A stretch of DNA of 64,000 nt. It comes from Lachancea mirantina (Eukaryota > Ascomycota > Saccharomycetes > Saccharomycetales > Saccharomycetaceae). Positions 18,962 through 28,228 of this stretch are shown in pieces. A program made the position numbers and the translations under genes. The stretch lies in the NCBI GenBank assembly GCA_900074745.1, contig LT598465.1:434001-498000 (forward strand). The letters are read 5' to 3'. Position 1 is the first letter of the stretch. Each line of letters begins with the position of its first letter. The notes beneath the pieces were generated by a model. That model ran no database searches and was not told the origin of the DNA. It saw nothing but the letters and a program-made list of their open reading frames with translations.

Positions 18962-20725
18962 CTAAATCAAAGGGATGGCGCAGCCGTCGCCTCGTTTGTC
19001 GCTGCCTGCAGAATACGAAAAACTCCCTACACTGTCAAACTTAGTCTTTTTAATGATTTGGCCACGTCCGAAAAGACTACGGTCCATACCGGACAAGACT
19101 TCGACGTCGTGCCCCAAATTGCGCAGTCCTTGCACGGTGGTTTTTGGCATGTCTTCTTCCGTTGATACTAGAGTCACTGGAGTAGAGACGGGACCGTGAG
19201 ATCCCAGCCCGCGGTCCAAAGAAGCGAATTTGGGATTTGGCGAAAGACATATTCTAGGAGAGTCCAAAGATTCTTGCGGCGTCATCTTGAATAAAACCAA
19301 ATTCAAAAAATGTTGAACGTGTCCCGTAGGTTGCATGAATCCACCCATGTTTCCAAAACTGTACAAAAGATCGCCCGTATCTGGATCCGTAATCATGGAT
19401 GGAATTATTGTATGATATGGTCTTTTGTTGGGCTGCAAGAAGTTCTTGGTATTCTCGGTTAAGTTGAAGTTGGAACCTCGGTTGTGCAATGTAAACCCGC
19501 CAAACTTTTTGGGAATAATCGAAGATCCAAATTCGATAAACACCGAGTTGATAAATGATGTAGCATTACCATTTTGGTCACTCACTGTGAAATAAACCGT
19601 GTCAGACTGGTTAAGATCAGCGTCGGGTACTCCATATTTCATTGTTCTCGAGTCAATAATGGAATCGCCCTTGAATAACGCGGCTCTGGACTTCAAATAT
19701 GATCTCGACAGCAATCTGTCTAGGATGTTCACGTCCTGATAATCGGGATCTGAAACGTACTCGTCAGAGTCGTAAAATGCAATTTTAAGAGATTCGATGA
19801 GCAGATGTAAGTATTCTGGAGAGTTGTGCTTGAGCTCAAACAGATTGATTTTGCCGGATGCGTGCAATTCCCGAATGATACCCAGTGCGAGCAAAACAAC
19901 GAGACCCTGACCATTAGGTGGAATTTCCCAAATGCGGTGTCCCAAAAAATCTAGGTAGATCGGGTTGACAAACGTGGTTTCGTTATTTGCCAGATCATAG
20001 GCAGAAAGCACGCCCTGTCTCGATTCAATCTCGTCTACGATTGCCTCAGCAATGGGACCCCGATAAAATCCATCTTTCCCATTTTTAGCAATCAGTTCAA
20101 AAGCTTCGGCGAGTGACGGATTCTTCAAGATGTCACCATCTCGAGGCGGTTCTCCAGGTCTATTAATTGGAGCGAAACAATTCAATAAAGCAGGATTCTG
20201 AGAGTTTTGACGCTGCAAGGTCTTCCAAGATATTTGGATTAAATAAGCGGAAATTTCGCTCACAGGGTACCCATTAGAGCACAGATCAATCGCAGGTTGA
20301 AATATCTGCTCCAGAGTGACATTTCCGGAACCTAATTTCGCATAAGCGTCAATCCATCCAGCTATGGCGCCAGGTACGGTAATTGCATGTACGGAATGTT
20401 TGGGCAATCGGCATGCATTGGGGTCCACTGCATTTGTCTCTTTCAAAAACTCGTACGACAGCTTTGATGGGGTTCGACCGGTCGCATTCATTCCTATAAC
20501 TTCTTTAGTGGAAGCATCGAAATGCAGGAGAAAACAATCGCCAGCTATACCAGTAGACGCCGGTTCCAGAGCACATAAGCATGCAGAAACGGCGATTGAT
20601 GCATCAATGGAGTTCCCACCGAGTTCTAGGATCTTGATACCTGCCGACGCAGCAAGAGGTTGTGAACAGGCGACAATTCCTTTGGTCGAATGTACAACGG
20701 ATCTCCTACTGGAGTTGAAAGACAT
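18962..20725 (-). CDS. Bacterial-type gamma-glutamyltransferase (Ntn hydrolase)
   Basis: The enzyme cleaves gamma-glutamyl bonds of glutathione and related amides after autocatalytic splitting into two subunits. The frame opens at 20992, but family similarity begins with the ATG at 20723-20725 (MSFNSSRRSVVHSTKGIVA), giving 587 residues. The catalytic Thr that becomes the small-subunit N-terminus is Thr376 in QSDTVYFTVSDQNGNATSF. Other conserved parts are GGNSIDASIAVSA, ALEPASTGIAGDCF, HAITVPGAIAGWIDAY and FGNMGGFMQPTGH. There is no signal peptide or N-terminal anchor. The sequence resembles bacterial YwrD-like enzymes more than the vacuolar S. cerevisiae Ecm38. Two GATAAG sites upstream suggest nitrogen control. 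Horizontal origin is possible but not shown. Confidence 0.88.
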   Translation of the reverse strand: MSFNSSRRSVVHSTKGIVACSQPLAASAGIKILELGGNSIDASIAVSACLCALEPASTGIAGDCFLLHFDASTKEVIGMNATGRTPSKLSYEFLKETNAVDPNACRLPKHSVHAITVPGAIAGWIDAYAKLGSGNVTLEQIFQPAIDLCSNGYPVSEISAYLIQISWKTLQRQNSQNPALLNCFAPINRPGEPPRDGDILKNPSLAEAFELIAKNGKDGFYRGPIAEAIVDEIESRQGVLSAYDLANNETTFVNPIYLDFLGHRIWEIPPNGQGLVVLLALGIIRELHASGKINLFELKHNSPEYLHLLIESLKIAFYDSDEYVSDPDYQDVNILDRLLSRSYLKSRAALFKGDSIIDSRTMKYGVPDADLNQSDTVYFTVSDQNGNATSFINSVFIEFGSSIIPKKFGGFTLHNRGSNFNLTENTKNFLQPNKRPYHTIIPSMITDPDTGDLLYSFGNMGGFMQPTGHVQHFLNLVLFKMTPQESLDSPRICLSPNPKFASLDRGLGSHGPVSTPVTLVSTEEDMPKTTVQGLRNLGHDVEVLSGMDRSLFGRGQIIKKTKFDSVGSFSYSAGSDKRGDGCAIPLI

Positions 20726-21052
20726 TTTGAAGCTGGTTCTAGATGAATTGAGCGTTGCCGAAAGCAGGGTCCACTCGTGGACTCGGAATCCATGTTTTAT
20801 ACTCGATTCGAGTCTTGGGAGTCGACTCGTCTTGGAAGTTGTTTCGGAACCGCTTCCGAAGCCCTTCCGAGATAACAACATCCGTTCAACATTACTGATA
20901 AGGATCCGATAAGGTAATGCTCTAAGCGCCGGATCATTGTTGATTGTTGAGAGACATCCTATAAGGACTGTGTTAAATAACCAATAATTCATTCACATTA
21001 TTCTAAGTCTATAAAGGTGTATTGATGCAGGGCAAGAAGTCGTGACCTATTG
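20726..21052. promoter_or_regulatory. GGT promoter / RCH1 3' region
   Basis: This 327-bp region has two GATAAG sites 11 bp apart in the same orientation (20897-20902 and 20908-20913). A GC-rich segment with repeated CCGAAG/CCGAG words (about 20844-20873) resembles CCGA-containing words near 13240-13310 and 22550-22575. Together they suggest nitrogen-regulated expression with an additional Zn-cluster regulator. Confidence 0.45.
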
Positions 21053-22318
21053 CTAACAGGTATATTCCGCACTTGTTGCGTCGGAATGGACCTGTAGTTC
21101 CATTTGGTCGTCTTTTTCGTCTTTTGAAGGCGTTTCCTCGGTAGGTTCTTGTGCGGACGATACGTCTTGAAGAATCCATCTTCTCGCCAAAGGCACGAGA
21201 AGCTTGGCCGCGACAACTTGTTCGGATTGATACAAGACCAAGGGAACAAGCAATTTGCCCAATTCCGAGAAATTGTCACCGTATTGAGCAGAAATTAGAG
21301 AGACTCCAAGCGCTGCGGTCTTGGCCGGTCCACAAAACAGTATGGCCACGGCGTCGCGTCGCGAGTAGTAAAAAGGTCTGAATATCTTGTATGCAATCTT
21401 GTAAGCAGAGGAAGACTCGGGTGTAGGTTCATTAGGGAACAATTTCAAAATGAAAAAGGGTCTGGCGCACACGAAGCAGATGACGGTTAAAAACAGGTAG
21501 ACTCCGACATTAAACAGTACGATGAACACAATGCTGATGTGAGAAACACTTGTAAAAGCGTGCTGGTAAAACGCGGTTGAAAATGAGCTAAACATGATCA
21601 GCAGCAAACAGAAACTACCCACTTTGTTAAGGCGGAATTTCTGGAGGGTCCATTTCACTTTCTCAGGGAACAAGTTTTGCAAGACTTGGCCCACGAACAA
21701 CGGTACGAAAACGGAGAGACCAATTTGTTTCATAACGTCTGCGTACACTCTGCGGGTACTAGATCCGGCAGCGGGGTTACCGAATTCGAAATGTGGGCTG
21801 CTCAGGTACATTTGTACCACTGCAGGGGTCAAAAACGCACCTAGAACGTTCCCAATAAACACTTCACAGAGACACAGAACGTCGTTGCCTTGTGCCTCAC
21901 GCGTCATCACGACATTGGACGCGACCGTGGTGGGGCTTGACATGGTCAAAATAATGCCGACGAGCAACCAGTTGTCAATTTGCTTGTCGTTGGAGCAGGC
22001 GACTGCGTAACAAAACGCAAACGCTACGGCGCTGGAGACGAGAAACGAGAAAATGAGGACCACGCTGTGTGCACGCCAATTGGCAATGTTGACCAGCAGT
22101 TGTTTCGACGACATGCTCAGGCCACCTTGAAGAAAGATTATGGCAACCGCGCCGTACCCGATGGAATACTCGGCGCGTATCAGGCCGCCATGGCGTGCAA
22201 AATTGGGTGCGAATCTGGAAATAATGATAAAGATCGCGAGTACTATGAAGAACCATTGTGACAAGGCGAACTGGAACGTTTTGCTCCATGCTTTGGCAGC
22301 AGACTTGAATAAAGACAT
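21053..22318 (-). CDS. RCH1: SLC10-family plasma-membrane protein Rch1
   Basis: The 421-residue protein (S. cerevisiae Rch1/YMR034C is 434) belongs to the bile acid:sodium symporter (SLC10A7-like) family. In yeasts Rch1 acts at the plasma membrane to limit calcium influx. About ten membrane segments are visible. Family motifs include FLQGGLSMSSKQL, VGIILTMSSPTTVASNVVMT and the late FCGPAKTAALGVSLI. The C-terminus is hydrophilic and charged. RCH1 maps near MCM1 in S. cerevisiae (YMR034C and YMR043W), which fits a chromosomal neighbourhood shuffled in one lineage. The promoter carries the GC-rich palindrome shared with the DAL5-type transporter and a GATAAG. Confidence 0.93.
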   Translation of the reverse strand: MSLFKSAAKAWSKTFQFALSQWFFIVLAIFIIISRFAPNFARHGGLIRAEYSIGYGAVAIIFLQGGLSMSSKQLLVNIANWRAHSVVLIFSFLVSSAVAFAFCYAVACSNDKQIDNWLLVGIILTMSSPTTVASNVVMTREAQGNDVLCLCEVFIGNVLGAFLTPAVVQMYLSSPHFEFGNPAAGSSTRRVYADVMKQIGLSVFVPLFVGQVLQNLFPEKVKWTLQKFRLNKVGSFCLLLIMFSSFSTAFYQHAFTSVSHISIVFIVLFNVGVYLFLTVICFVCARPFFILKLFPNEPTPESSSAYKIAYKIFRPFYYSRRDAVAILFCGPAKTAALGVSLISAQYGDNFSELGKLLVPLVLYQSEQVVAAKLLVPLARRWILQDVSSAQEPTEETPSKDEKDDQMELQVHSDATSAEYTC

Positions 22319-22435
22319 AGAGTCGATGGACTCGGTGTATTACGACGCTGGATCCAATGGTGGACCCTGTACGTCGATGCCTTGACCTTTATGAATGGAC
22401 GAGCTGGCAGAACATGAACGTCACACGCTCGGCTT

Positions 22436-22458
22436 CTCGGGCCGAGCTTCGGCCCGAG
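22436..22458. promoter_or_regulatory. GC-rich palindrome, second copy
   Basis: Arms CTCGGGCCGA and TCGGCCCGAG are perfect complements around a 3-nt centre. The element is almost identical to 13275-13298 upstream of the DAL5-type transporter, including the preceding TCT. It lies about 120 bp upstream of the RCH1 start. Confidence 0.5.
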
Positions 22459-23010
22459 ATCCGAACCGACGGATTTTGTTATCGCCAGTCCCTGAGACCC
22501 GTTGATAAGCGTGATAGGGTGCAAACCTGAGATACAGTGCTCGGGCCGACTGCGACCCTGGTCCGAAGCCTTCGCCGAAAGCCGCACTTGTCTCCAGTGT
22601 TCAGGATACTCGCCTCATTACACTCCCACCAGATGAAAACAATGTTCTCTATCCATACCCCAGCAAAATGAGTAACCTTTCCGAAGCATGACATGTTCTC
22701 GTAAGCAGTTCTTTAGTGCTGGAAGCAAAGGTGCGTCTCGATTTGAACTTGAGAAGCTCGTTATCTTCACGAAGAAGTCCAACATGCCACGACAAGCAGT
22801 GGTGTAACAGCAGAGCTCGGATATCTAGCTTGAATGGCGAATTCATCTTACTTGTCCCATTAACCAAAACGTTCATTTAAGTGACGTGCTCTTGAAACGG
22901 GTAGTCAGTCCTCGAAAAGAAGCCATCTGCGAACAGGGGTCTCGGAGCAGTTTTCGTGTGTTCGGGTCTCCAAGTGGTGGGCCGAGCTGGAGCACTCATC
23001 CAAATTAAGC

Positions 23011-23105
23011 ACTAAGATTCGAAACCTTGTTCCTTCGTCTTTCCTCAACCTGCATTTGGGCCCTAAGATTCGAAACTTTGCCTCTTCATCCTTTCTTCAA
23101 TCTAT
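23011..23105. repeat. Imperfect tandem duplication (51-bp period)
   Basis: Two copies beginning CTAAGATTCGAAAC lie at about 23012 and 23063 and continue with similar CTT-rich sequence. Length and divergence suggest an old local duplication with no evident function. Confidence 0.5.
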
Positions 23106-23983
23106 CAAAGCTTACGTGTAAGGAAACCGTCGAAAACGGCGAGTAAGCGTAAAACAGAATGTTAAGCCTTGCCTTTTCTCGCAAACGCGTTGCAGTTACC
23201 GTGTAGAGACAGGAGTCGGTACCCTATTTCTTGGCCTTATTACAAATCTTATGCACGTCATTTGCGGTGTAGTTGGAGTTTACTGTCTTTGTGAAGCTCA
23301 TTGGTAGGGGCCAACAATTCCGGAAGCCCATTTGTTTCGCGCTATAGTAGCTCAAAATACGTGGGCGCTTGGTTCTTAGCACTTTTGTTCTCAAAGGAGC
23401 CGCCTTCCAGCTTCTTCGCCATAGCGAATCCAATTTATTGAATCTGGACACGCTACGAATGAATGAAGACGCTTTTCCGGTTCTTGTCACCGCATCAATG
23501 AGTAATGAAAAGTTGAAAGGCAAAACTGAATTTAACCGAATTATGGAAGGACAATAAATTCTGAAATAGTAGAAGTCATATCCACAAACCAACCGCCTAC
23601 TGCAATTTGATCCCGCCTACAAATTCCACCAAAAACACCGATTTCTCTCGATGTCACTAAATTCACCATTTCTGCATCGATTTGGCACCAATTTGGCACG
23701 TTTTTTCGTGGTTTCTCATACTCCTGTACGTTCTAGATCCATTTCTGTATGGCACGAATGCCAATTCTCGCTCTTTGATTCATATTTCCCGTTCCGATTT
23801 CCCTCGTCAGTCCGCTCTCTCTAAGTTCCATCTCTTCTCTTTATATACTTCAAACTGTCACATTACCGGGCTTCTTCTCATCACCCGACTTCCATTGTTA
23901 TTTTCATAAACATTGCCCTTAGCTGAAAAACTTAAACGGGTGAAACTCACGCAACTTCCACCAATAAAACCCATTGTTATAGC

Positions 23984-25204
23984 ATGTTTTCGAGGAGTTC
24001 ACAGGTTGTTGTAGCATGTGTGGCGTCTAGATTCGGCGCAGCGGTTTTTTTCCCGCTTCTCCAGCAACAATTGGATCGTTCTGTCGAATTTTCTACACCG
24101 GTGACTTCTTATCGAAGTTTGCAAGAAGGTGTGTTTTTGGCGCAACGAGAGTTGCCGGTTTATGATGGAGGTGTGGTCCATCAGGCTCCGCTGTTGGTGG
24201 CGGCTATGGCATGGGTTTCGGGTGAAACGCTGCGTGCACTGGCGTATGCGTGTGTCGATGCGATGATCGCGCATCAACTGATGGTCGCAGCACGAGTACT
24301 GCGCAAGCGAGCTGGTGGAGTCAGCGCAGCCGGAATACCGGCTAACGCGGCGCTGCCTCAGCCATGGATCGTTGGCGCGTTGTACGTCCTGAACCCGCTC
24401 GTTCTTTTATCCACTCTATCACGATCCACACTCGTGTTCACACACCTCGCAGTGGCTACTGCGGCAGTCGCCGCGGTGCAAGGACGTTCCGCATGGGCCG
24501 GCGCAGGCGTCGCTGCTGCCGCGTACCTATCGTTATACCCACTTTTATTGGTTGTCCCCATAGCGGCCATATTGCCCAACAAACGTTGTGCAACGGTGTG
24601 TACCGCCGCGTGCATTGCCACGCTGCTTCTCTTACTTGTGTCCAGCTACAGAGTCTCCCACGACAGCTGGCAATACGTTTACTCCACGTACGGTGTCGTT
24701 GCGACGTTTGGCAAACTAGTACCCAATTTGGGCCTATGGTGGTACTTTTTCGTTGAACTCTTTGAAATGTTCGTGCCCTTTTTCAAAGCCGTTTTCAACC
24801 TGTTTGTTGTTGCATGCATCCTACCCTTTTCACTGCGATTCTACAAACAGCCCTTCTATGCATTCGTCTTATGCATTGCGTGGATAGCATTGACCAAACC
24901 TTATCCGACGCTTGGTGACGCCGGATTCGTACTCAGCTTCTTGCCGTTTTTCCAACCGTTGTTCGGGTATTTCCGGTACTCGGTTGTCACTGCGCTGTTA
25001 CTCGTACACGCCATCGTGCTTTCGCCCATCTTCTACCACCTGTGGGTGGATTTGGGTTCCGGTAACAGTAATTTCTTCTATGCGATTTCTCTCGTGTACG
25101 CGCTTGCCCTGGCGTCGATGCTCGTCGACTTAGTATGGGCCATGTTGAGAACCGAATACGATGCCGGTAAACCCAACCTCACGCTCAAAATGACTCCCGT
25201 GTGA
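23984..25204 (+). CDS. GAB1: GPI transamidase subunit Gab1 (PIG-U)
   Basis: Gab1 is a multispanning subunit of the ER GPI transamidase (Gpi8, Gaa1, Gpi16, Gpi17, Gab1), which attaches GPI anchors to proteins. The 406-residue product (S. cerevisiae 394) starts with a hydrophobic segment, then the conserved luminal part SYRSLQEGVFLAQRELPVYDGGVVHQAPLL, and carries about eight further membrane segments (YVLNPLVLLSTLSRS; PNLGLWWYFFVELFEMF). The length and the WWYFFVELFEMF motif are typical of PIG-U. In S. cerevisiae GAB1 is YLR459W, so its position beside SMX3 reflects rearrangement. Codon usage looks GC-richer than that of the first kilobases of the window. Confidence 0.93.
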   Translation: MFSRSSQVVVACVASRFGAAVFFPLLQQQLDRSVEFSTPVTSYRSLQEGVFLAQRELPVYDGGVVHQAPLLVAAMAWVSGETLRALAYACVDAMIAHQLMVAARVLRKRAGGVSAAGIPANAALPQPWIVGALYVLNPLVLLSTLSRSTLVFTHLAVATAAVAAVQGRSAWAGAGVAAAAYLSLYPLLLVVPIAAILPNKRCATVCTAACIATLLLLLVSSYRVSHDSWQYVYSTYGVVATFGKLVPNLGLWWYFFVELFEMFVPFFKAVFNLFVVACILPFSLRFYKQPFYAFVLCIAWIALTKPYPTLGDAGFVLSFLPFFQPLFGYFRYSVVTALLLVHAIVLSPIFYHLWVDLGSGNSNFFYAISLVYALALASMLVDLVWAMLRTEYDAGKPNLTLKMTPV

Positions 25205-25487
25205 GCGGGCGTCTCGTTTTGCTACTTAGCTCTATATGCACGATATGCATTAATACACTCTTCACTAATATAGGCTCCAAAGTTCCGAAATCGACGCTGA
25301 AAAGACGTAGAGGTTGCCCTTCGATCCTTTGGCAGCGTTCGCGCTGCCCATTGACCTTGTGGATCTACTCCTGCTCTTGCAATGGGCCTTGACTCTGTCA
25401 AGTCGCTCACTACGCTAGCTCATCGCCAAGTGAAAAATCAATTGAAAACCATTAACCACTACAGACTACAACAAAAACAGACAAACA

Positions 25488-25832
25488 ATGACCGAACTAG
25501 CACCTATCAACCCGAAACCGTTTTTGAGAGAGCTTATAGATCGTCAGATTGTGGTGGCGTTGAAATTCAACAAGACACAGTATCGGGGGACGCTGGTGTC
25601 GACTGATAATTATTTCAATGTGCAGCTGCGCGGTGCGGAAGAGTTTATCGACGGTACGAGCCGCGGTGTACTGGGAGATGTGTTTGTGAGATGTAATAAT
25701 GTGTTGTGGATTGGCGAGGCCGAGCCGGAGCAGGCCACGGAGCAGGCCACGGAGCAAGCGGCGGAGCAAACAACCGCGCCGGTGCTGGCCGCGACGACGG
25801 CCCCAGAATCGGCTGTCGAGTCCCAGGAGTGA
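25488..25832 (+). CDS. SMX3: Sm core protein F (snRNP)
   Basis: SmF is part of the seven-member Sm ring on U1, U2, U4 and U5 snRNAs. Sm1 and Sm2 motifs are visible: VVALKFNKTQYRGTLVSTDNYFNVQL and GDVFVRCNNVLWI. The core of about 80 residues matches S. cerevisiae Smx3 (86 residues). This protein has an extra C-terminal tail of roughly 30 residues with repeats of EQATEQATEQAAEQ and an Ala/Thr-rich end, absent from S. cerevisiae. With DPM1 it resumes the YPR182W-YPR183W order interrupted after SEC23. Confidence 0.95.
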   Translation: MTELAPINPKPFLRELIDRQIVVALKFNKTQYRGTLVSTDNYFNVQLRGAEEFIDGTSRGVLGDVFVRCNNVLWIGEAEPEQATEQATEQAAEQTTAPVLAATTAPESAVESQE

Positions 25833-26073
25833 AGTGCACCGCGCAGAGCAGTACCGAGTGGCCTGTAGCCGCTTGAGGGCGCGAGAGGCGGTAGGGAGCG
25901 AACTTTGCAGGATATCACGTGGAAGTCACATGCCTATATCACATGTAACGACTCTGTCGCTCTGTACGGCTCTCTTTTTTTCCGGGTTTTCAACGTAGCA
26001 ACGCGTTAAAACAACGAACCACGTCGCAGCTACGTAACTACCACGCCCTGCGGTTTTTGTGAGTTCTCATCCA
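25833..26073. promoter_or_regulatory. DPM1 promoter with E-box
   Basis: CACGTG at 25916-25921 is followed by two TCACATG words (25925-25955 region), typical Cbf1/CDEI-like sequences. Confidence 0.35.
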
Positions 26074-26877
26074 ATGGCTATCGAAAACAGCGTTATTGTC
26101 CCCGCGTACCACGAACGCTTGAACATCAAACCTTTGACGACGCGGCTTTTCGCCGCGCTCGGAAACGACCTGTCCAAGCAGACCGAGCTCGTTTTTGTCG
26201 ACGACAATTCCCAGGACGGATCCGTCGAGGAGGTCGACGCATTGCGCCAGCAAGGCTTCAACGTGCGCATCATTGTGCGTACGGACGAGCGCGGGCTCTC
26301 GAGTGCGGTGCTGCGGGGGTTCCGCGACGCACAGGGCCAATATCTCGTGTGCATGGACGCAGACCTGCAACATCCGCCCGAGAGCGTCCCCGCTTTGCTG
26401 ACGTCGTTGCGCACGCATGCGTTTGTGTTGGGAACGCGGTACGCGCCGGGAGTCGGCATCGACAAGGACTGGCCTCTGTACAGACGTGTCATCTCGTCGG
26501 GCGCGCGCCTCATGGCGAGACCCCTCACGGTTGCGTCGGACCCGATGAGTGGCTTTTTCGGGCTCCAAAAGAGGTACTTGGACGCGGCCCGGCCGGGCGA
26601 CGTCAATGCGCAAGGTTTCAAGATCGCGCTGGACCTGCTCGTGAAGTTGCAATTGCCCGCCCACAACGCGATTGGAGAAGTGCCTTTCTCGTTTGGCGTG
26701 CGCACCGAGGGTGAGTCCAAGCTTTCGGGCAAGGTCATGATCCAGTACGTGCAACAGCTGCGCGAACTCTACGTGTACAAGTTTGGTGCCAACAATCTGG
26801 TGCTTTTCCTGGTGTTCTGGGCCGTGCTGTGCCTGTACGGGCTCCGCCAGCTTGCGCTCGCGGCCCACGCGCTGTAA
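26074..26877 (+). CDS. DPM1: Dolichyl-phosphate mannosyltransferase Dpm1
   Basis: Dpm1 transfers mannose from GDP-mannose to dolichyl phosphate at the ER, feeding N-glycosylation, O-mannosylation and GPI anchors. The GT2 fold shows the N-terminal SVIVPAYHERLNIKPLTTRLF, the DXD-type CMDADLQHPP and EGESKLSGKVMIQY. A single C-terminal membrane segment (NNLVLFLVFWAVLCLYGL) marks this as the single-subunit yeast type. The ATG at 26074 gives 267 residues, identical in length to S. cerevisiae; in-frame codons upstream lack an ATG. Confidence 0.97.
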   Translation: MAIENSVIVPAYHERLNIKPLTTRLFAALGNDLSKQTELVFVDDNSQDGSVEEVDALRQQGFNVRIIVRTDERGLSSAVLRGFRDAQGQYLVCMDADLQHPPESVPALLTSLRTHAFVLGTRYAPGVGIDKDWPLYRRVISSGARLMARPLTVASDPMSGFFGLQKRYLDAARPGDVNAQGFKIALDLLVKLQLPAHNAIGEVPFSFGVRTEGESKLSGKVMIQYVQQLRELYVYKFGANNLVLFLVFWAVLCLYGLRQLALAAHAL

Positions 26878-27460
26878 GGGCCCGTACCGGAGTCGCTGGA
26901 GGCCTGTGTCGCGAGCAGGCCGGGGGTCGGCCAACGGTCACGTGCCTGGCACGTGACCGCGTTTATGTATCTCCACTGGTTACTTGTCACTGTGTACGCG
27001 CCAATGCTCATGTCACTCGGTACGTGTTCGCCCCTCGCCGGCTGAAAAAGCTCGGCGGCTTCTCTTCTGTTTCTTCCCACTGAACGCCACTTCCAGGAAG
27101 CAAAATAAACGCACGCAACGGAAACCAACCGCAAGCGCCGCCGGCTGGCAGTGCGCGCTACCGGAGCGGCGCCGCCGTTGACGTTAATATACCACAGCAG
27201 ACGCGGGCGGGACTTTTCTGAGCGTTCGCGCCAGGAGGGTGACGTGTAGAGTGATATCCCTGTGGACGACACATATATGTCACGTGATTGGATTGGTTCG
27301 TACGGGGCGACGTTTTCGTGCAACGGCACTTGCGGGATCGACAGCCTTCCACTTTAGGGAAATGGAAAAATTTGTTACCCAGTTAAGAGCTGTTTAACTT
27401 ATAAGGGATATTGGAGTTCCCATATAGGCTATAGATCTGGATCAGCAACTGCAGCGAATC
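26878..27460. promoter_or_regulatory. DPM1-MCM1 intergenic region with paired E-boxes
   Basis: A perfect 11-bp inverted repeat with a 1-nt centre lies at 26936-26958; each arm carries a CACGTG (arm GGTCACGTGCC). Another CACGTG lies at 27281-27286. These are Cbf1- or Pho4-type sites and probably belong to the MCM1 promoter. No gene is seen. Confidence 0.45.
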
Positions 27461-28228
27461 ATGTCCGAGACTCCGGTAGACGAAAAAGAGCTTAGTGTCG
27501 AAGCCGGCGACCTTGCGAGTGCAGGGAGTGTCGGTGCGGGTGCCAGCGTCGCAGGCGTCGCAGGCGCCACCGGTAGTGGCAGCTCCGCGACGGGCGGTGC
27601 CGGCGCTCAACCCCAGAAGGAAAGACGCAAGATCGAAATCAAGTTCATTCAGGACAAGACCAGACGGCATATCACGTTTTCCAAGCGGAAGCACGGGATC
27701 ATGAAAAAGGCGTACGAGCTCAGCGTGCTCACGGGCACACAGGTGCTTTTGCTTGTTGTTTCCGAGACGGGGCTCGTGTACACGTTCACGACCCCGAAGT
27801 TCCAGCCCATCGTGACGCAGCCGGAGGGCAAGAACCTTATCCAGGCGTGTTTGAACGCGCCCGAAGATGACGACGACGACGACGAAGCCGACGACGACGA
27901 CGCCGACGAAGACGACGCGTCCTCTATTTCCAAACAGGACGCCGCCGCCGCCGCTGTTGCCGCGGGTATGCCCGCGGGCATGCCCGCGGGAATGCCTGCT
28001 GCGATGCCCGCTGCGATGCCACAGGCGCACCACCATCATCCCGCGCATCCGCAACACCACCACGCACCCGCTCCTCAGCACATGGTCGCAAACCAACCGC
28101 CTCAGAACGCTATGAACCACCAACACCAACAGCCCTATGGGAATCCGGCCGCATACCTCAACGCGGAACAGGCCGCCGTGTACCACCAATATTTCAACGG
28201 CGTCAACTCCCAGCAGGGTCAATACTGA
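27461..28228 (+). CDS. MCM1: MADS-box transcription factor Mcm1
   Basis: The 255-residue protein has the MADS box at about residues 53-112 (RRKIEIKFIQDKTRRHITF, SKRKHGIMKKAYELSVLTG), nearly identical to S. cerevisiae Mcm1. Mcm1 acts with cofactors in mating-type, cell-cycle and arginine gene control. An acidic Asp/Glu run follows at about 140-165. The C-terminal part is rich in Ala, Met, Pro and His instead of the long polyglutamine of S. cerevisiae. The end YHQYFNGVNSQQGQY matches the Mcm1 C-terminus. An Ala/Gly/Ser-rich extension of about 45 residues precedes the MADS box. Only one MADS gene is present here; S. cerevisiae has ARG80 next door. Confidence 0.95.
   Translation: MSETPVDEKELSVEAGDLASAGSVGAGASVAGVAGATGSGSSATGGAGAQPQKERRKIEIKFIQDKTRRHITFSKRKHGIMKKAYELSVLTGTQVLLLVVSETGLVYTFTTPKFQPIVTQPEGKNLIQACLNAPEDDDDDDEADDDDADEDDASSISKQDAAAAAVAAGMPAGMPAGMPAAMPAAMPQAHHHHPAHPQHHHAPAPQHMVANQPPQNAMNHQHQQPYGNPAAYLNAEQAAVYHQYFNGVNSQQGQY

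Larger units (their letters stand above)
22319..23983. other. 1.7-kb divergent intergenic region between RCH1 and GAB1
   Basis: No convincing gene is seen; a 122-codon minus-strand frame at 23224-23592 has no recognised similarity. The RCH1-proximal part holds the palindrome at 22436-22458, GATAAG at 22504-22509 and CCGAAG words near 22550. An imperfect direct repeat of about 45 bp with a 51-bp period lies at 23011-23105 (core CTAAGATTCGAAAC). Confidence 0.35.

Noticed and set aside
20725-20992. 89-residue N-terminal extension of the gamma-glutamyltransferase from an upstream ATG
   Set aside because: Family similarity starts at the ATG at 20725, and the extension overlaps the promoter-like GATAAG sites.
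26936-26958. Palindrome as a transcription terminator hairpin
   Set aside because: It carries two E-boxes and no following T-run; yeast Pol II does not use hairpin terminators.
27461-28228. Calling the MADS gene ARG80
   Set aside because: The MADS box, acidic stretch and QQGQY C-terminus match Mcm1; Arg80 lacks this tail.
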